Assembly (NCBI GenBank): GCA_013359235.1
Contig: JABWCE010000005.1
Span: 1 to 64,000, forward strand
Origin: Bacteroidota bacterium
Lineage (GTDB): Bacteria; Bacteroidota; Bacteroidia; NS11-12g; UBA9320
Direction of reading: 5' to 3'
Length of the DNA stretch: 64,000 nt
Each line of letters opens with the position of its first letter. The stretch's first letter is position 1. Of this stretch, positions 43,600 through 52,190 are shown in pieces. The notes below the pieces were generated by a model that saw only the letters and a program-made list of their open reading frames with translations, searched no databases and was not told the origin of the DNA. Both the position numbers and the translations under genes were made by a program.

Positions 43600-44529
43600 T
43601 CAAGAAAAATTTGAATTTTTTTCTTTACTTGCTTTGTATATGCTGTAATTCAGTTCAAAACCTATTAAAATTATCATACTGTTGAAGTAAATCAATAACA
43701 TAAGCGAAATAATAGTTCCAATTGAACCATACAATTTGTTATAACTGTTAAAATTATTAACATAATATGTAAAAAGCTCGGTTGCACCAAATGATAGAAA
43801 CGAAGATAAAATGCTTCCTGGCGAAAAGAAATTCCAACGTAGCGATAGCGATGAACCTATAAAATACAATGATGAAAATACTATAATAAAAAGTAATAAA
43901 AGTGAAAGATATTCCAATGCGTTATAAAATAAAGTTATAATATTTGAATCAATAAACCCTTTCGATTTTATCCATGAAATACTTAATGAAGTAAAAACAA
44001 TTATTATTACTGATAAAATGAGAATTATTGAAACTATAATTGTCAAAACTATTGATTTTATTCTATCTTTTATAGGAGATGTCTTTCTTTTTCTATGACT
44101 GTTAAAAGCGTGAATCATACTCATAAAGCCATTGCTTGAAAAATAAATTGCCGAAATGGCACCCAATGATAATAGACCGCCCTGTTTGTTTTGTACTATG
44201 TCTTTTATTGTACTATTCAAGGTTTCAAAAACATTTTTTGGTAATACCAATTCCATTTGCTTTAAAATTTCAATATCTAAATTTTTAAAAGGTAGATAAG
44301 GAATTATAGTAAATAAAAATATAATTGCCGGAAATAATGCAAGAAAAAAACTGAAAGCCAAATACCCCGAACGCAGGTTTAATTCCTCACTAAATGCACT
44401 TTTTATAAAAAATTTTCCTACCTGCAATATTGAATTACCTTCAAATCCAGGGAGCGAAATTTTATCAAGCCAAGATTCAAACGAACGTACAATCTTGAGT
44501 TTTCTTAATATTTTAACAAATTTGTTCAA
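43600..44529 (-). CDS. YihY/BrkB-family inner-membrane protein
   Basis: 309 residues with about six membrane spans. Family marks: the amphipathic start (SWLDKISLPGFEGNSILQVGKFF), LRSGYLAFSFFLALFPAIIFL, SLGAISAIYFSSNGFMSMIHAFN and the C-terminal YVNNFNSYNKLYGSIGTIISLMLLIYFNS. Once called ribonuclease BN by mistake; the family is of unknown transport or envelope function. The start is TTG and overlaps the thioesterase stop as TTGA, with no ATG in range. Confidence 0.9.
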   Translation of the reverse strand: MNKFVKILRKLKIVRSFESWLDKISLPGFEGNSILQVGKFFIKSAFSEELNLRSGYLAFSFFLALFPAIIFLFTIIPYLPFKNLDIEILKQMELVLPKNVFETLNSTIKDIVQNKQGGLLSLGAISAIYFSSNGFMSMIHAFNSHRKRKTSPIKDRIKSIVLTIIVSIILILSVIIIVFTSLSISWIKSKGFIDSNIITLFYNALEYLSLLLLFIIVFSSLYFIGSSLSLRWNFFSPGSILSSFLSFGATELFTYYVNNFNSYNKLYGSIGTIISLMLLIYFNSMIILIGFELNYSIYKASKEKNSNFS

Positions 44530-44930
44530 TGTAAATTTTTAAAAATATTTTCAATTTGGGGTGGACATTTTACAGGTTTTTTATTTTCCAAATTTATAAA
44601 TGCAAGTATAACTTTTCCTTGATTTAACAATTCATTTTGCTCATTATAGCATTTGTAGTAAAATACTAAACGCGAAAGTGGTTTGTCATTTAACGAAACT
44701 TCTACGCTTATAATTTCATCGTATAATGCTGGTTTAAAAAAATCTATTTCAAATTTTACAACCGGTAATCCTATACCGCTATTTTCAACATCATTATAGT
44801 TTATTCCAAGTTTTCTTAGAAGCTCAACTCGTGAAACTTCGTAATACAGAGCATAATTGCCATGATACACAAAACCCATTTTATCGGTTTCGCCATAGCG
44901 TACTCGTATTTTTTCAATATGTGTAAACAT
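44526..44930 (-). CDS. YbgC/FadM-type acyl-CoA thioesterase (hotdog fold)
   Basis: About 134 residues from the ATG at 44930. The 4-hydroxybenzoyl-CoA thioesterase motif is RYGETDKMGFVYHGNYALYY, with the catalytic Asp. Hydrolyses acyl-CoA or acyl-ACP thioesters; the substrate cannot be read from the sequence. Coupled to the downstream YihY gene by a 4-base overlap. Confidence 0.92.
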   Translation of the reverse strand: MFTHIEKIRVRYGETDKMGFVYHGNYALYYEVSRVELLRKLGINYNDVENSGIGLPVVKFEIDFFKPALYDEIISVEVSLNDKPLSRLVFYYKCYNEQNELLNQGKVILAFINLENKKPVKCPPQIENIFKNLH

Positions 44931-44977
44931 CAAAGCAAATAAAACAATACTTGATTTATTTTAATAATAAGATTAAA

Positions 44978-45003
44978 AATTTATCTGAAAATGCAGATAA
45001 ATT
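44978..45003. terminator. A+T-rich perfect hairpin, possible weak terminator
   Basis: A 10-bp perfect inverted repeat AATTTATCTG/CAGATAAATT with a six-base loop. On the minus strand it is followed by TTTAATC and lies 28 bases after the DUF6580 stop. Low G+C makes termination efficiency doubtful. Confidence 0.4.
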
Positions 45004-45030
45004 ATAAGATATTAAATGTGTGAAAAAAAC

Positions 45031-45609
45031 TTAAACTCTTTGTGCTGAAACGCTTGCTTCAAGTCTTTTGAATGCTACAAAAAATGCAAGATAAAAAACT
45101 GAATTGAAAAACAAATCGCCTGCCAATTGATTAAGAAAGAAATTTGATAATAAATCGTTTTTGTAAAATGATATTCCTGCAATATATGCTTCAATCAATC
45201 CTGCAAGGTTTTTGGGATAAAAGCCCAATTGCAACCATGAACCAAAATTTGAAATAAGGAAAAATGAAACAGAACTTAATAATGATGCTAACAGCAAATT
45301 TTTGAAATTGAACCTGTCTTTTATAGCTTTTCCTATTAACCAAGTAATAAAAAACGCAAAATAAACCCATAGAAAATATCCTTGAAAAAAGTAATCACTA
45401 TATAGTTTTCCTGTTCCTGCCATCATCAAATCGCCCACTAATAGTGCTGCAAATGGTATGAGAAATGAGAATTTTTTTCTTCCGACTATTGCTCCACAAA
45501 ATAGAGCAAGAGAACCAATTGCCGAAAAATTTGGAATTGTAATAAATAAGCGGCTAAATGTAGCCAAAACTATTACCAGAAATAAAATTAAATTTGATTT
45601 TTTGTCCAT
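45031..45609 (-). CDS. DUF6580-family membrane protein (putative ECF-like transport component)
   Basis: About 192 residues from the ATG at 45609 (MDKKSNLILFLVIVL); an upstream TTG at 45624 adds five residues and is less likely. Five or six hydrophobic segments, with FSRLFITIPNFSAIGSLALFCGA and AALLVGDLMMAGTG as recognisable features of DUF6580, a family related in layout to substrate-binding subunits of energy-coupling-factor transporters. In many Bacteroidota it lies next to cobalamin or metal genes, but nothing here points to a substrate. Confidence 0.75.
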   Translation of the reverse strand: MDKKSNLILFLVIVLATFSRLFITIPNFSAIGSLALFCGAIVGRKKFSFLIPFAALLVGDLMMAGTGKLYSDYFFQGYFLWVYFAFFITWLIGKAIKDRFNFKNLLLASLLSSVSFFLISNFGSWLQLGFYPKNLAGLIEAYIAGISFYKNDLLSNFFLNQLAGDLFFNSVFYLAFFVAFKRLEASVSAQRV

Positions 45610-45680
45610 AATAACTGTTTGCAAATATATATTCTTTGATTTTTAAAAGTACTTATTTTTAAAACTTGTTTAAAAAAAAA

Positions 45681-46283
45681 TCAACTCATGTTTCTTTTGG
45701 TTATTTCATCTCTTATTAAAGCTGCCTTATCATAATCTTCTTCTTTAATTGCTTCTTCAAGCAATTCATTAAGTTCTTTTAAAGATAAATTATTAAAATT
45801 ATCTTTTACGGGTTTAGCACTTTTGGGTTGCAAATCTTCATTTGCCCTTGCCGGAGCATCAGAGTTCATGTCTTCTATTACTATTCCGGCATCTTCCAGT
45901 ATTGTTTTTTTTATATAAATTGGGCATTTAAACCTAAGTGCCAAGCTAATGGCATCAGAAGTACGGGCATCAATGTGAAGAGGACTTCCATTCATACTAA
46001 AAATTAACTGTGAATAAAAAACACCTTCGTCGAGGTTGCTTATATATACTTCGTCGAGTTTTATTTTAAATGCTTCGGCAAAACTTTTAAATAGGTCGTG
46101 AGTCATGGGTCTTGATGGTTTAATTCCCTCAAGTTCAAAAGCTATGGTTTGAGCTTCGTAAGCTCCAATTACTATTGGTAGCTTTATCTGACTTTTGTTT
46201 TCACCAAGAATCAAAGTGTAAGAACCGCTGTTTGAATGACCGGCAGTAAGACCAACAACTTCAAGTTTTACCTTGTTTTCCAT
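45681..46283 (-). CDS. Bifunctional-nuclease (DUF151) family protein with UVR motif
   Basis: 200 residues. The DUF151/BFN domain (residues 1-130) has LPIVIGAYEAQTIAFELEG, RPMTHDLF and IDARTSDAISLALRFKCPIY. A C-terminal UVR-like helix pair (LKELNELLEEAIKEEDYDKA, ALIRDEITKR) resembles the UvrB-UvrC contact motif. Plant relatives have RNase and DNase activity; bacterial function is unproven. It starts one base after etfA ends, the usual order in this phylum. Confidence 0.9.
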   Translation of the reverse strand: MENKVKLEVVGLTAGHSNSGSYTLILGENKSQIKLPIVIGAYEAQTIAFELEGIKPSRPMTHDLFKSFAEAFKIKLDEVYISNLDEGVFYSQLIFSMNGSPLHIDARTSDAISLALRFKCPIYIKKTILEDAGIVIEDMNSDAPARANEDLQPKSAKPVKDNFNNLSLKELNELLEEAIKEEDYDKAALIRDEITKRNMS

Positions 46284-46284
46284 T

Positions 46285-47241
46285 TTAGTTTTTTAGTTGT
46301 TTTGCCCTTTCAATCAGTTTTGGCAATATTTCAAATGCATCACCTACTATTCCATAATCGGCTGCTTTAAAGAAAGGTGCTTCGGGGTCTTTGTTTATTA
46401 CGCAAATCACTTTGCTTGAGCTTACACCTGCAAGATGTTGTATGGCTCCCGAAATGCCAATGGCTATGTACAAGTTTGCTTTAATAGTAAGACCGGTTTG
46501 TCCTACATGTTCAGCGTGGGGTCTCCAGTCCATATCGGCTACTGGTTTTGAGCAGGCTGTTGCAGCGCCAATTGTTGATGCAAATTCTTCAATCAAATGC
46601 CAGTTTTCCGGTCCTTTCATCCCTCTACCACCAGATACCACAAGTTCAGCCTCGGTAAGTGGTATTTTTCCTTCAACTTTGCTTATATTTAAAGTTTTTG
46701 TGTGAATTTGAGTTGAATCTACATTTATTGTTTTTTCTGTAACTGATGCATTACCACCAAAATTTTTAATTTCATAAGAATTAGGCGTAAGTGTTATAAC
46801 TTTTTTTTCAGAATTTAGTTTTACAAAACTATATGCCTTGTTTGAAAAGGCTGCTCTTTTAAAAACTCCATTTTCAGGTAAACTTACAACTCCGGAAATC
46901 ATGCCGGCTTTAATTTTTACGGCAATTCTAGAAGATATAGATTTTCCTGTGTAGGTGTTCGAAAATAATATATACGATGCGTTTTCGTCTATTATTGTTT
47001 GTGCTAAAGCTATACTATATGCTTCTGTGCTGAATGTATTTAAATTGTCGCCTTTTAATGAAATAACTGTATCTGCTCCGCAATTTCCAAAATCGGCAGA
47101 GTTTATATTATTATTATTTATTGTAACGGCTACTACATGCAAATTACCGGGAGTAGCAAGGTCTTTGGCATAAGAAATTACTTCTTTGCTCGATTTTTTT
47201 AAATTTCCATTATCGTGTTCTGTAAAAACTAAAATTTTCAT
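46285..47241 (-). CDS. etfA: Electron transfer flavoprotein subunit alpha
   Basis: 318 residues. Takes electrons from acyl-CoA dehydrogenases and passes them onward through bound FAD. The C-terminal FAD domain is clear: VVSGGRGMKGPENWHLIEEF, VGQTGLTIKANLYIAIGISG, AIQHLAGVSSSKVICVINKD and PEAPFFKAADYGIVGDAFEI. Three bases separate it from etfB. Confidence 0.96.
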   Translation of the reverse strand: MKILVFTEHDNGNLKKSSKEVISYAKDLATPGNLHVVAVTINNNNINSADFGNCGADTVISLKGDNLNTFSTEAYSIALAQTIIDENASYILFSNTYTGKSISSRIAVKIKAGMISGVVSLPENGVFKRAAFSNKAYSFVKLNSEKKVITLTPNSYEIKNFGGNASVTEKTINVDSTQIHTKTLNISKVEGKIPLTEAELVVSGGRGMKGPENWHLIEEFASTIGAATACSKPVADMDWRPHAEHVGQTGLTIKANLYIAIGISGAIQHLAGVSSSKVICVINKDPEAPFFKAADYGIVGDAFEILPKLIERAKQLKN

Positions 47242-47244
47242 TTT

Positions 47245-47982
47245 TTATATTAATTTTTTCTCGTTTCTCAATAAATCAATTAATTCACCTGCATTTTCGG
47301 CATCTATTAATTTTACACCTGTTTTTGCAGGCGGCAATTCAAAATTAACAAATTCTGAAAAATCGTTTTCGCTTACTGCATCCACTACTTTTAATGGTTT
47401 AGTACGTGCAGCCATTATGCCACGCATATTCGGAATTCTGGCTTCACTTAAATCTTTTTGAGCACTGATAACACAAGGCATAGTACATTCAAGTTCTTCA
47501 CGTCCTCCGTCAATATCTCGTGTAGCCTTTATTTTTGAACCTTCAATTTCAATTTTCGATACTACATTTACCGATGGAATGTTTAGCATTTCGGCAAGTA
47601 ATCCACAAACAAGACCTCCGTTGTGGTCAATAGATTCACGTCCTGTAAAAATTAAATCATAATTTTCGTTTTTTACAACATTACTTATTTGTGTGGCAAC
47701 AAACATAGCATCTTTTGGTTCGGCATTTATTCTTACAGCATCATTTGCACCTATTGCAAGAGCTTTGCGAATGTTAGCCTCTGTATCGGCAAGCCCAACA
47801 TTTATAACTGTTATTGTGCCTCCAAGCGATTCGGTTATTTCAAGTGATTTTGAAAGAGCCATCTCATCGTAAGGATTAATAATAAACTGAACACCGTCTG
47901 AAACAAACTTTGTATCATTGTCTTTAAACGAAATTTTCGAAGTAGTATCGGGTACTACACTTATACATACTAATATTTTCAT
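47245..47982 (-). CDS. etfB: Electron transfer flavoprotein subunit beta
   Basis: 245 residues. Partner of EtfA; binds AMP in most ETFs. Recognisable by VCISVVPDTTSKI, INPYDEMALSKSLEI, DAVRINAEPKDAMFVATQI, GRESIDHNGGLVCGLLAEML and the DIDGGREELECTMPCVI segment. First gene of etfB-etfA-DUF151, with a promoter-like box 18 bases upstream that abuts the box of the divergent TPR gene. Confidence 0.96.
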   Translation of the reverse strand: MKILVCISVVPDTTSKISFKDNDTKFVSDGVQFIINPYDEMALSKSLEITESLGGTITVINVGLADTEANIRKALAIGANDAVRINAEPKDAMFVATQISNVVKNENYDLIFTGRESIDHNGGLVCGLLAEMLNIPSVNVVSKIEIEGSKIKATRDIDGGREELECTMPCVISAQKDLSEARIPNMRGIMAARTKPLKVVDAVSENDFSEFVNFELPPAKTGVKLIDAENAGELIDLLRNEKKLI

Positions 47983-47991
47983 AAAAATAAA

Positions 47992-47999
47992 TAGGTTTG
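47992..47999 (+). promoter_or_regulatory. Candidate -7 box for the TPR-protein gene (TAGGTTTG)
   Basis: TAGGTTTG fits TAnnTTTG and lies 29 bases before the GTG at 48029. It directly abuts the opposing candidate box for etfB. Confidence 0.4.
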
Positions 48000-48007
48000 C
48001 AAAATTA
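48000..48007 (-). promoter_or_regulatory. Candidate -7 box for etfB (TAATTTTG)
   Basis: Minus-strand TAATTTTG fits TAnnTTTG and lies 17 bases before the etfB ATG at 47982. No -33 TTG at the expected distance. Confidence 0.4.
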
Positions 48008-48028
48008 CAAATACATATTTAAAAAAAA

Positions 48029-48355
48029 GTGGAAAATTCAAGAATTGAACAAATTAAAAAATTTTTAACTCAAACCCCTGATGATACTTTTCTAAATTAT
48101 GCTTTGGCTATTGAATTTGTTGCAGTTAGCAAAAATGAAGAAGCAATGAAGATTTTTCAAAAACTCATTAAAAATAACCCTGAGTATTCGGCAACTTATT
48201 ATCAATTTGGCAAACTGCTTTTAAAAGAGAATGACAGGCAAGGTGCAATTAAAATTTTTGAAGATGGTATTTTAATTGCCCGTAAAAATAATGAACACCA
48301 TGCTGCATCAGAACTACAGGCTGCTTTAAATGAAGTTTTGTTTGATGAAGAGTAG
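48029..48355 (+). CDS. Small TPR-repeat protein
   Basis: 108 residues from a GTG start. Two to three tetratricopeptide repeats: DTFLNYALAIEFVAVSKNEE, YSATYYQFGKLLLKENDRQG and HHAASELQAALNEV. No signal peptide, so cytoplasmic; likely a protein-protein adaptor. Divergent from etfB across 46 bases. Confidence 0.85.
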   Translation: MENSRIEQIKKFLTQTPDDTFLNYALAIEFVAVSKNEEAMKIFQKLIKNNPEYSATYYQFGKLLLKENDRQGAIKIFEDGILIARKNNEHHAASELQAALNEVLFDEE

Positions 48356-48380
48356 TTTCATTTTTTAAAAAAATTACATA

Positions 48381-48414
48381 AAAAAAAGCCGTCAGATACT
48401 GACGACTTTTTTTT
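48381..48414. terminator. Bidirectional rho-independent terminator
   Basis: A run of A, then a stem CGTCAG-ATA-CTGACG extended by one mismatch into an A/T-paired base and followed by a run of T. It lies between the convergent TPR and T9SS-protein genes and can serve both. Confidence 0.9.
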
Positions 48415-48434
48415 AACTTTATAATATTCGAAAA

Positions 48435-49748
48435 TTAATTAATTACATTAAATTTCTTTGATGATTTATAATTTGGGGTATTCAAAGTGTAGAAATAAAT
48501 ACCTGGTTTAAGATTGCTTGTATTTAATGAAATAACATTTACTCCGGCACTGTATTTTTGAATTTCGCTTCTTTTAATTTCATTACCCAAAATATCAGAA
48601 ATTGATATATAGGCATTTTCAGCATTGCCAAGTGTAAATGTAATATTAATATCACTGTTAATTTTTACAGGATTTGGAGAGATATTGCCTAAGCCATAAC
48701 CTGTTTTTGATATTTCAGTAGCAGCTAAGTTTGGGGTGCAAAGGTGAAACAAAGAATACATATATCTTGCTTGATAGTAAGCATTGCCGGGAATGTAATT
48801 AGCCCATCCGTTCATTGTACCTCCATACAACTGTTTATTTACTGTAAAGAAAGCATTATTTCTATATACTTCTTGATTTATTTGATTTGCCTGATCTTCG
48901 TTCATAAATAAAGAGTAACCTGCATAGTTCATTACGTTCTTAATTGTTGCTCCGTTTCTTGTTTCAAATGTATCACCTGGATTGTTTTGAATCATTTGTT
49001 TGAAAAAAACACTGAATGCTACTGCATTATTATCTTCGCCTGCTTCTGCCGAAGTTACACTATTTGGAATGGCTATTAACATACCTTTCGAACGCCATCC
49101 TTCTGCCGTAACTGTTGTAGAGTCGTTATCAGTAATAGGAATTTTTTCAGTGTAAACTGAACTGTTTCCTCCGCCTAATGCTCGTGTAAAATTATTTGGA
49201 ACTCCATATTTTTCAACTGGGTTGCCAAAAGTGCTATATTTCATGTTGTTTGGGTTGTAAAATTTAAAAATAAGTGTATCTACAACCTTAACCTTTGTTG
49301 GTCCAACCATTGCACTGTCAAGTTTTCTAACGTATAAATATCTGAAAAATACAGAGTCAACCTTATATGGGTTGAATTTGCTTAAATTTACACCATCTTC
49401 AACATTAGTGTAATTTTCATCTTTTGGGTCAAAAGTTACACCTGCAAGATGCCAGCCGTTGTAATATGAACTACCATCAGAGCTAACCATTTTTGCAGTA
49501 GAGTCAGTAGTTAAAAAACTTACATAGCTTTTAAGTGTAACAAGTGAAGAAATTGCGCTAATGTGGCTAAACCACCCGCAGAATTCTCCTTTTTTAAAAC
49601 GTTGACTTTCTACTCTTTTTGTTACTGCGTCATTAAAAGATGCTGAAGGATAAAGCCCATCGTTACTTTTGATTTTTTGTTGTGCATTTGTACTTACGGC
49701 TAAAAGAATAACCGAAATTAAAACTAAAATTGAAGTAATTTTTTTCAT
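48435..49748 (-). CDS. Secreted protein with T9SS sorting domain, function unknown
   Basis: 437 residues with a signal peptide (LVLISVILLAVSTNAQ). The body contains FCGWFSHISAISSLVTLKSYV, DGSSYYNGWHLAGVTFDP and VDSVFFRYLYVRKLD, none of which I can assign to a named domain. The C-terminal 80 residues (ISPNPVKINSDINITF, LKPGIYFYTLNT, KKFNVIN) are a T9SS type A sorting domain. Transcribed alone, ending at a strong bidirectional terminator. Confidence 0.8.
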   Translation of the reverse strand: MKKITSILVLISVILLAVSTNAQQKIKSNDGLYPSASFNDAVTKRVESQRFKKGEFCGWFSHISAISSLVTLKSYVSFLTTDSTAKMVSSDGSSYYNGWHLAGVTFDPKDENYTNVEDGVNLSKFNPYKVDSVFFRYLYVRKLDSAMVGPTKVKVVDTLIFKFYNPNNMKYSTFGNPVEKYGVPNNFTRALGGGNSSVYTEKIPITDNDSTTVTAEGWRSKGMLIAIPNSVTSAEAGEDNNAVAFSVFFKQMIQNNPGDTFETRNGATIKNVMNYAGYSLFMNEDQANQINQEVYRNNAFFTVNKQLYGGTMNGWANYIPGNAYYQARYMYSLFHLCTPNLAATEISKTGYGLGNISPNPVKINSDINITFTLGNAENAYISISDILGNEIKRSEIQKYSAGVNVISLNTSNLKPGIYFYTLNTPNYKSSKKFNVIN

Positions 49749-49862
49749 TTAAATATATTTATTGTTTTGAAGGGGCGAAATTAATTATTATTTTTTATAA
49801 ATTAAAACTTATTGTTTCCCTTTAGTGAATTTTATGTAAGACTATTGTAAAATATATACAAT

Positions 49863-50588
49863 TTAATTGTTGTAATTATTTTCATTTACATCACCCTTAA
49901 GTGGTCTTATTATTAATTCTTCAACATCCATCGAATTTGAATTTTTATAAACCGAATACATTAAATCTGCTAATTCTTTTGAGTTTATAAACCTGTCAAT
50001 AGGTAAACTTGTACCTTCCCAACTCGATGTAAGAGTTGCACCCGGCATTACCGAACATACTTTTATTCCATAAGGTTTAAGTTCTTCGCGAAGTAGTTTT
50101 GAAAAACCAAGCATTGCAAATTTGCTTATACAGTACGATGCACTTCCGGTATAAGCTGTAATACTTGCGGTACTGCACATATTAAAAATAAAGCCATTTT
50201 TATTTTTTTTCATTTCGGGAAGTAATATTCTTGTAAGATGATAAGCCGAAGCTATATTTGTATTTATATGTGTTTCGAAAATATTGTCAGTTTCGGTAGA
50301 AATTGTCCCCGGAATAAATATTCCTGCATTATTTATTAATAAATCAGGTATTCCAAAATTTTTCAAAACATTTTCTCCAAAATTTATTATATCATTTTTT
50401 TTTGAAACATCGCACTGGTAAGCAAAAAAATCAATGTTTTTAAATGTTACTCCAATTTCTTTTACAAGGTTGTTCAAATCTTTTTCGTTTCTCGAACAAG
50501 TTGCAATATCAAAACCATTTGAAGCAAAAATTTCAATCAATTCCCTTCCTATTCCTCTGGTACCACCAGTTATTAATACTTTTGACAT
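49863..50588 (-). CDS. Short-chain dehydrogenase/reductase
   Basis: 241 residues. Rossmann fold with NAD(P) motif TGGTRGIGRE at 7-16, NNAGIF, the catalytic serine in FNMCSTAS and the YCISK tetrad pair (Tyr, Lys). The Arg after the glycine-rich loop (CSRNEKDL) suggests NADPH use. Substrate unknown. Preceded by a good -7-like box. Confidence 0.93.
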   Translation of the reverse strand: MSKVLITGGTRGIGRELIEIFASNGFDIATCSRNEKDLNNLVKEIGVTFKNIDFFAYQCDVSKKNDIINFGENVLKNFGIPDLLINNAGIFIPGTISTETDNIFETHINTNIASAYHLTRILLPEMKKNKNGFIFNMCSTASITAYTGSASYCISKFAMLGFSKLLREELKPYGIKVCSVMPGATLTSSWEGTSLPIDRFINSKELADLMYSVYKNSNSMDVEELIIRPLKGDVNENNYNN

Positions 50589-50617
50589 AATGTAATTTAA
50601 GTTTAAATTTTAGTTTT

Positions 50618-50625
50618 CAAAAGTA
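50618..50625 (-). promoter_or_regulatory. Candidate -7 box for the SDR gene (TACTTTTG)
   Basis: Minus-strand TACTTTTG is a strong match to TAnnTTTG and lies 30 bases before the ATG at 50588. Confidence 0.4.
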
Positions 50626-50696
50626 TTCAATTATTCGACAGATATTTTATGCTTTAATTCAATTTCTGATTAATATTGCAAATTCTTTAAAAAAAA

Positions 50697-51434
50697 ATGT
50701 CATTCTTTTTTCATTTCGGTCGTTATCTTTTGTTTTTGAAAAGTATGTTTTCAAAGCCCGAAAAGACAAATGTTTTTATAAAGAGAATTTTTGCCGAAAT
50801 GGTTGCTATTGGTATAGGCTCTTTACCTATTGTAATTTTGGTTTCGGTGTTTCAAGGTGCTGTAACTACTATACAAACTGCCTACCAATTAATTACTCCA
50901 CTTATACCAAAACCTACAATAGGAACTGTAGTTAGCGATTCAACAATACTTGAACTTGCACCAACAATTACGAGTTTGGTACTTGCCGGAAAGATAGGTT
51001 CGCATATTGCTTCCGAAATTGGCACAATGAGAATAAACGAAGAAATAGATGCTCTTGAAGTAATGGGAATTAACTCCTCGTCATTTTTGGGCTTGCCCAA
51101 AATTATTTCGGGAATGGTTATGGTTCCTGTGTTAGTTATAATTTCAATATTTTTAAGCGAGGCGGGAGGTATAGTTGCAGGACAATTATCTGGAGCATTA
51201 ACGGCTGACGAATTTATTCAAGGTGCAAGAATGACTTTTAAATTATTTACCTTACAGTTTTCTTTAATAAAAGCTTTTACTTATGGTTTTATTATCACTT
51301 CTGTTTCCTGTTTTCATGGTTATTACACTTTTGGCGGAGCATTAGAAGTAGGCGAAAGCAGTACAAAAGCAGTAGTTTACAGTTCTGTTTTGATTTTATT
51401 GTCAGATTATTTATTAGCCGAGCTACTTTTGTAA
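50697..51434 (+). CDS. mlaE: MlaE-type ABC transporter permease
   Basis: 245 residues with five or six membrane spans. Permease of the MCE/Mla lipid-transport system that keeps outer-membrane lipid asymmetry. Family motifs: FAEMVAIGIGSLPIVILVSV, LAPTITSLVLAGKIGSHIA, SEIGTMRINEEIDALEVMGI and SCFHGYYTFGGALEVGESST, the last with the conserved G-rich C-terminal loop. Four bases before mlaF; its MlaD partner is probably the gene at 62597. Confidence 0.94.
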   Translation: MSFFFHFGRYLLFLKSMFSKPEKTNVFIKRIFAEMVAIGIGSLPIVILVSVFQGAVTTIQTAYQLITPLIPKPTIGTVVSDSTILELAPTITSLVLAGKIGSHIASEIGTMRINEEIDALEVMGINSSSFLGLPKIISGMVMVPVLVIISIFLSEAGGIVAGQLSGALTADEFIQGARMTFKLFTLQFSLIKAFTYGFIITSVSCFHGYYTFGGALEVGESSTKAVVYSSVLILLSDYLLAELLL

Positions 51435-51438
51435 AAAC

Positions 51439-52167
51439 ATGATAGAACTTAAAAACATTACAAAATCGTTTAATGGCAAAGAAGTATTAAAAAATATTTC
51501 GGCAGTTTTTGAGCAGGGAAAAATAAATCTTGTAATTGGAGCCAGCGGACACGGAAAAAGTGTATTGATGCGAACTATGGTAGGTTTGATTAGAGTTGAT
51601 AAAGGCGATATTTTGTACGATAACCGAATTCTTGATTTTGAAAATTATGAAAAACTTAAAGAGATAAGAAGAGATATTGGCATGCTTTTTCAAAGTTCGG
51701 CTTTGTTCAATTCTTCAAATGTTGAAGAAAATGTTGAGTTCCCTTTAAAAATGTTTACAAATATGACAAAAGAAGAAAGGCTTGCCAGAGTGAATTTTTG
51801 CTTGAAAAGTGTTCATCTTGAAAATGTAAATAAAAAATTTCCGGCAGAAATAAGCGGTGGTATGAAAAAAAGAGTTGGTATAGCTCGTGCCATTGCACTT
51901 GATATAAAGTATCTGTTTTGCGACGAGCCAAATTCAGGGCTTGACCCTATTACATCAAGAGTTATTGATGAACTTATTAAAGAAATTACAGAAAAATTTA
52001 AAATCACCACAGTAATTAATACCCACGATATGAAAACCGTTTTAGATATTGGCGAAAACATTATTTTTATTTACAAAGGCGAAAAATGGTGGAACGGCAC
52101 TAATGAAATGGTCAGAAATACAGAAAATAAAGAACTGAAAGACTTTATAAATGCATCATTAGTTTAA
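51439..52167 (+). CDS. mlaF: MlaF-type ABC transporter ATP-binding protein
   Basis: 242 residues. Walker A GASGHGKSVLMRTM, Q-loop IGMLFQSSALFNSSNVEENV, signature ISGGMKKRVGIARAIAL, Walker B YLFCDEPNSGLDP and H-loop VINTHDMKTV are all present. The GASGHGKS and ISGGMKKR forms are typical of Mla ATPases. Energises the MlaE permease encoded just upstream. Confidence 0.94.
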   Translation: MIELKNITKSFNGKEVLKNISAVFEQGKINLVIGASGHGKSVLMRTMVGLIRVDKGDILYDNRILDFENYEKLKEIRRDIGMLFQSSALFNSSNVEENVEFPLKMFTNMTKEERLARVNFCLKSVHLENVNKKFPAEISGGMKKRVGIARAIALDIKYLFCDEPNSGLDPITSRVIDELIKEITEKFKITTVINTHDMKTVLDIGENIIFIYKGEKWWNGTNEMVRNTENKELKDFINASLV

Positions 52168-52190
52168 AAAAAAATAAATAATTTTACCGC

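Noticed and set aside
44978-45003. Perfect A+T-rich palindrome as an operator or attachment site
   Set aside because: Single occurrence seen, downstream of a stop codon and followed by T residues; a weak terminator explains it more simply.
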